Below are positions 4,730 to 5,300 of a DNA stretch of 5,300 nucleotides, in pieces. A model generated the notes under the pieces. The model was not told the origin of the DNA and searched no databases. It saw only the letters and a list, made by a program, of their open reading frames with translations. Positions within the stretch are counted from its first letter, which is position 1; each line of letters opens with the position of its first letter. The stretch covers positions 1 to 5,300 of the forward strand of contig JAETTS010000205.1 of assembly GCA_021769025.1 (NCBI GenBank). Reading direction: 5' to 3'. The position numbers were made by a program, and so were the translations under genes. The stretch is from Enterocloster bolteae (GTDB taxonomy: Bacteria; Bacillota_A; Clostridia; Lachnospirales; Lachnospiraceae).

Positions 4730-5300
4730 ACCCAGCCACCTCCGTCTCGCTGATAAAGATTTCCTCCAGAGAAAGGGGAATGATCTCCGCAAAGATAGGA
4801 TGATAGCTCTCCATAGCTGCCTCCACATCCTCTCTGCTTCCCCGGACTGTCAGAGTACACAGACTCCCCCGTTCCTCCACCTTTACCTTATCAAATGCCG
4901 TCAAATCCTCCACCTTTGTCTCCGGCCTCAGAACACACTGAATCTTGTGGATATTTAACTTCATGTCATCCAGATCCTTAGACAGAAGAATGCCCCCCTT
5001 GTGGAGAAGCCCCACATGATCGCAGATATCCTCCTGCTCTCTCAAATTGTGGGAAGCAATGATGGGAGTCAGATTCCTCTCCTCCATATCCCCCACAAAG
5101 ATACTCTTCACCGTCTGCCGCATCACCGGATCAAGCCCGTCAAAGGTCTCATCACAAAACAGATAATCCGTTCCAGCACACACGCCGCAGATCACCGATA
5201 CCTGCTTTTTCATTCCTTTGGAAAACGTATTGATCTTCCGCCGTTTATCTAAATCAAAAGCCTTCATCAGATGCTCAAACCGCTTCCGGTCAAACCCCGG
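4704..5300 (-). CDS. ABC transporter ATP-binding protein (partial, N-terminus beyond window)
   Basis: The frame stays open to the right edge, giving the last 198 residues. It should hydrolyse ATP on the cytoplasmic face to drive the permease encoded just downstream. Visible motifs, numbered from the edge: ABC signature variant 'FSKGMKKQ' (26-33), Walker B and D-loop 'YLFCDETFDGLDP' (46-58, catalytic Glu 51), H-loop His 84 in 'IIASHN', and the C-terminal 'PLSLEEIFI' common in exporter ATPases. Walker A and the Q-loop would lie upstream, outside the window. The Met encoded at 5267 is internal: the residues before it ('PGFDRKRFEHL') continue the fold and there is no reason to start there. The Walker B ends in Asp-Glu-Thr rather than the more usual Asp-Glu-Pro. 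The last 26 bp overlap the permease gene and contain its start codon. Confidence 0.9.
   Translation of the reverse strand, partial: PGFDRKRFEHLMKAFDLDKRRKINTFSKGMKKQVSVICGVCAGTDYLFCDETFDGLDPVMRQTVKSIFVGDMEERNLTPIIASHNLREQEDICDHVGLLHKGGILLSKDLDDMKLNIHKIQCVLRPETKVEDLTAFDKVKVEERGSLCTLTVRGSREDVEAAMESYHPIFAEIIPLSLEEIFISETEVAGYDIKKLVL

Noticed and set aside
4730..4828. 33-residue N-terminal extension of the permease
   Set aside because: It would be read entirely inside the ATPase gene in another frame, is Arg/Trp-rich and lacks an SD; the SD at 4739-4743 points to the ATG at 4729.
3934..4958. Several 75-115 aa plus-strand open frames
   Set aside because: Shadows of the permease and ATPase genes, rich in Pro, His and Thr, without ribosome binding sites or membrane or domain features.
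1..5300. CRISPR array, tRNA, rRNA or attachment site
   Set aside because: No regularly spaced repeats with spacers, no tRNA-like cloverleaf with a CCA-type arm, and no rRNA sequence were seen.

Overview
The window looks like chromosomal DNA from a gut-type Clostridia bacterium, most likely Lachnospiraceae. The basis is strong AGGAGG-type Shine-Dalgarno sites, an ABC-2 permease with the signature 'DFYHSIPVKRRTLF', a Cys-rich IS30-family transposase and a tiny holin-like peptide. No rRNA or housekeeping marker is present, so the assignment rests on protein style alone. All protein-coding genes are on the minus strand; two probable RNA transcription units are on the plus strand.

Region by region. 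(1) 8-1694: an IS30-family insertion sequence bounded by a perfect 15-bp inverted repeat. Its transposase gene (255-1569) has a good promoter, RBS, HTH, Cys-rich region and complete DDE triad, but is split by one extra base in a C6 run at 1026-1031. The 3' end of the element carries a plus-strand extended -10 promoter and a nested hairpin. (2) 1695-2073: a compact type I toxin-antitoxin-like locus. A 29-residue hydrophobic peptide (1848-1937, minus) has its own promoter and a roughly 100-nt structured leader. A convergent plus-strand promoter (1728-1756) drives a short RNA into the 3' end of the toxin gene through a shared hairpin. A perfect 16-bp palindrome sits just upstream of the antitoxin promoter, and the insertion sequence ends 33 bp upstream of its -35 box. 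(3) 2074-2464: no convincing gene. It holds a structured stretch around 2237-2307 and the Rho-independent terminator (2409-2440) of the next operon. (4) 2465-5300: the distal part of an ABC-2 export operon, with a 754-residue permease carrying a large non-membrane C-terminal domain, translationally coupled to an ATPase gene that runs off the right edge.

How they work together: the ATPase and permease should form one membrane transporter, substrate unknown. The toxin and RNA form a self-contained module between that operon's terminator and the insertion sequence. The most interesting part is the RNA logic of the module: a four-segment CCCTCC/GGAGGG alternation in the toxin leader that could switch the ribosome binding site between open and closed, plus 3' overlap with an antisense RNA. 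The toxin family is known in outline; the RNA pair and the leader switch are inferences from sequence.
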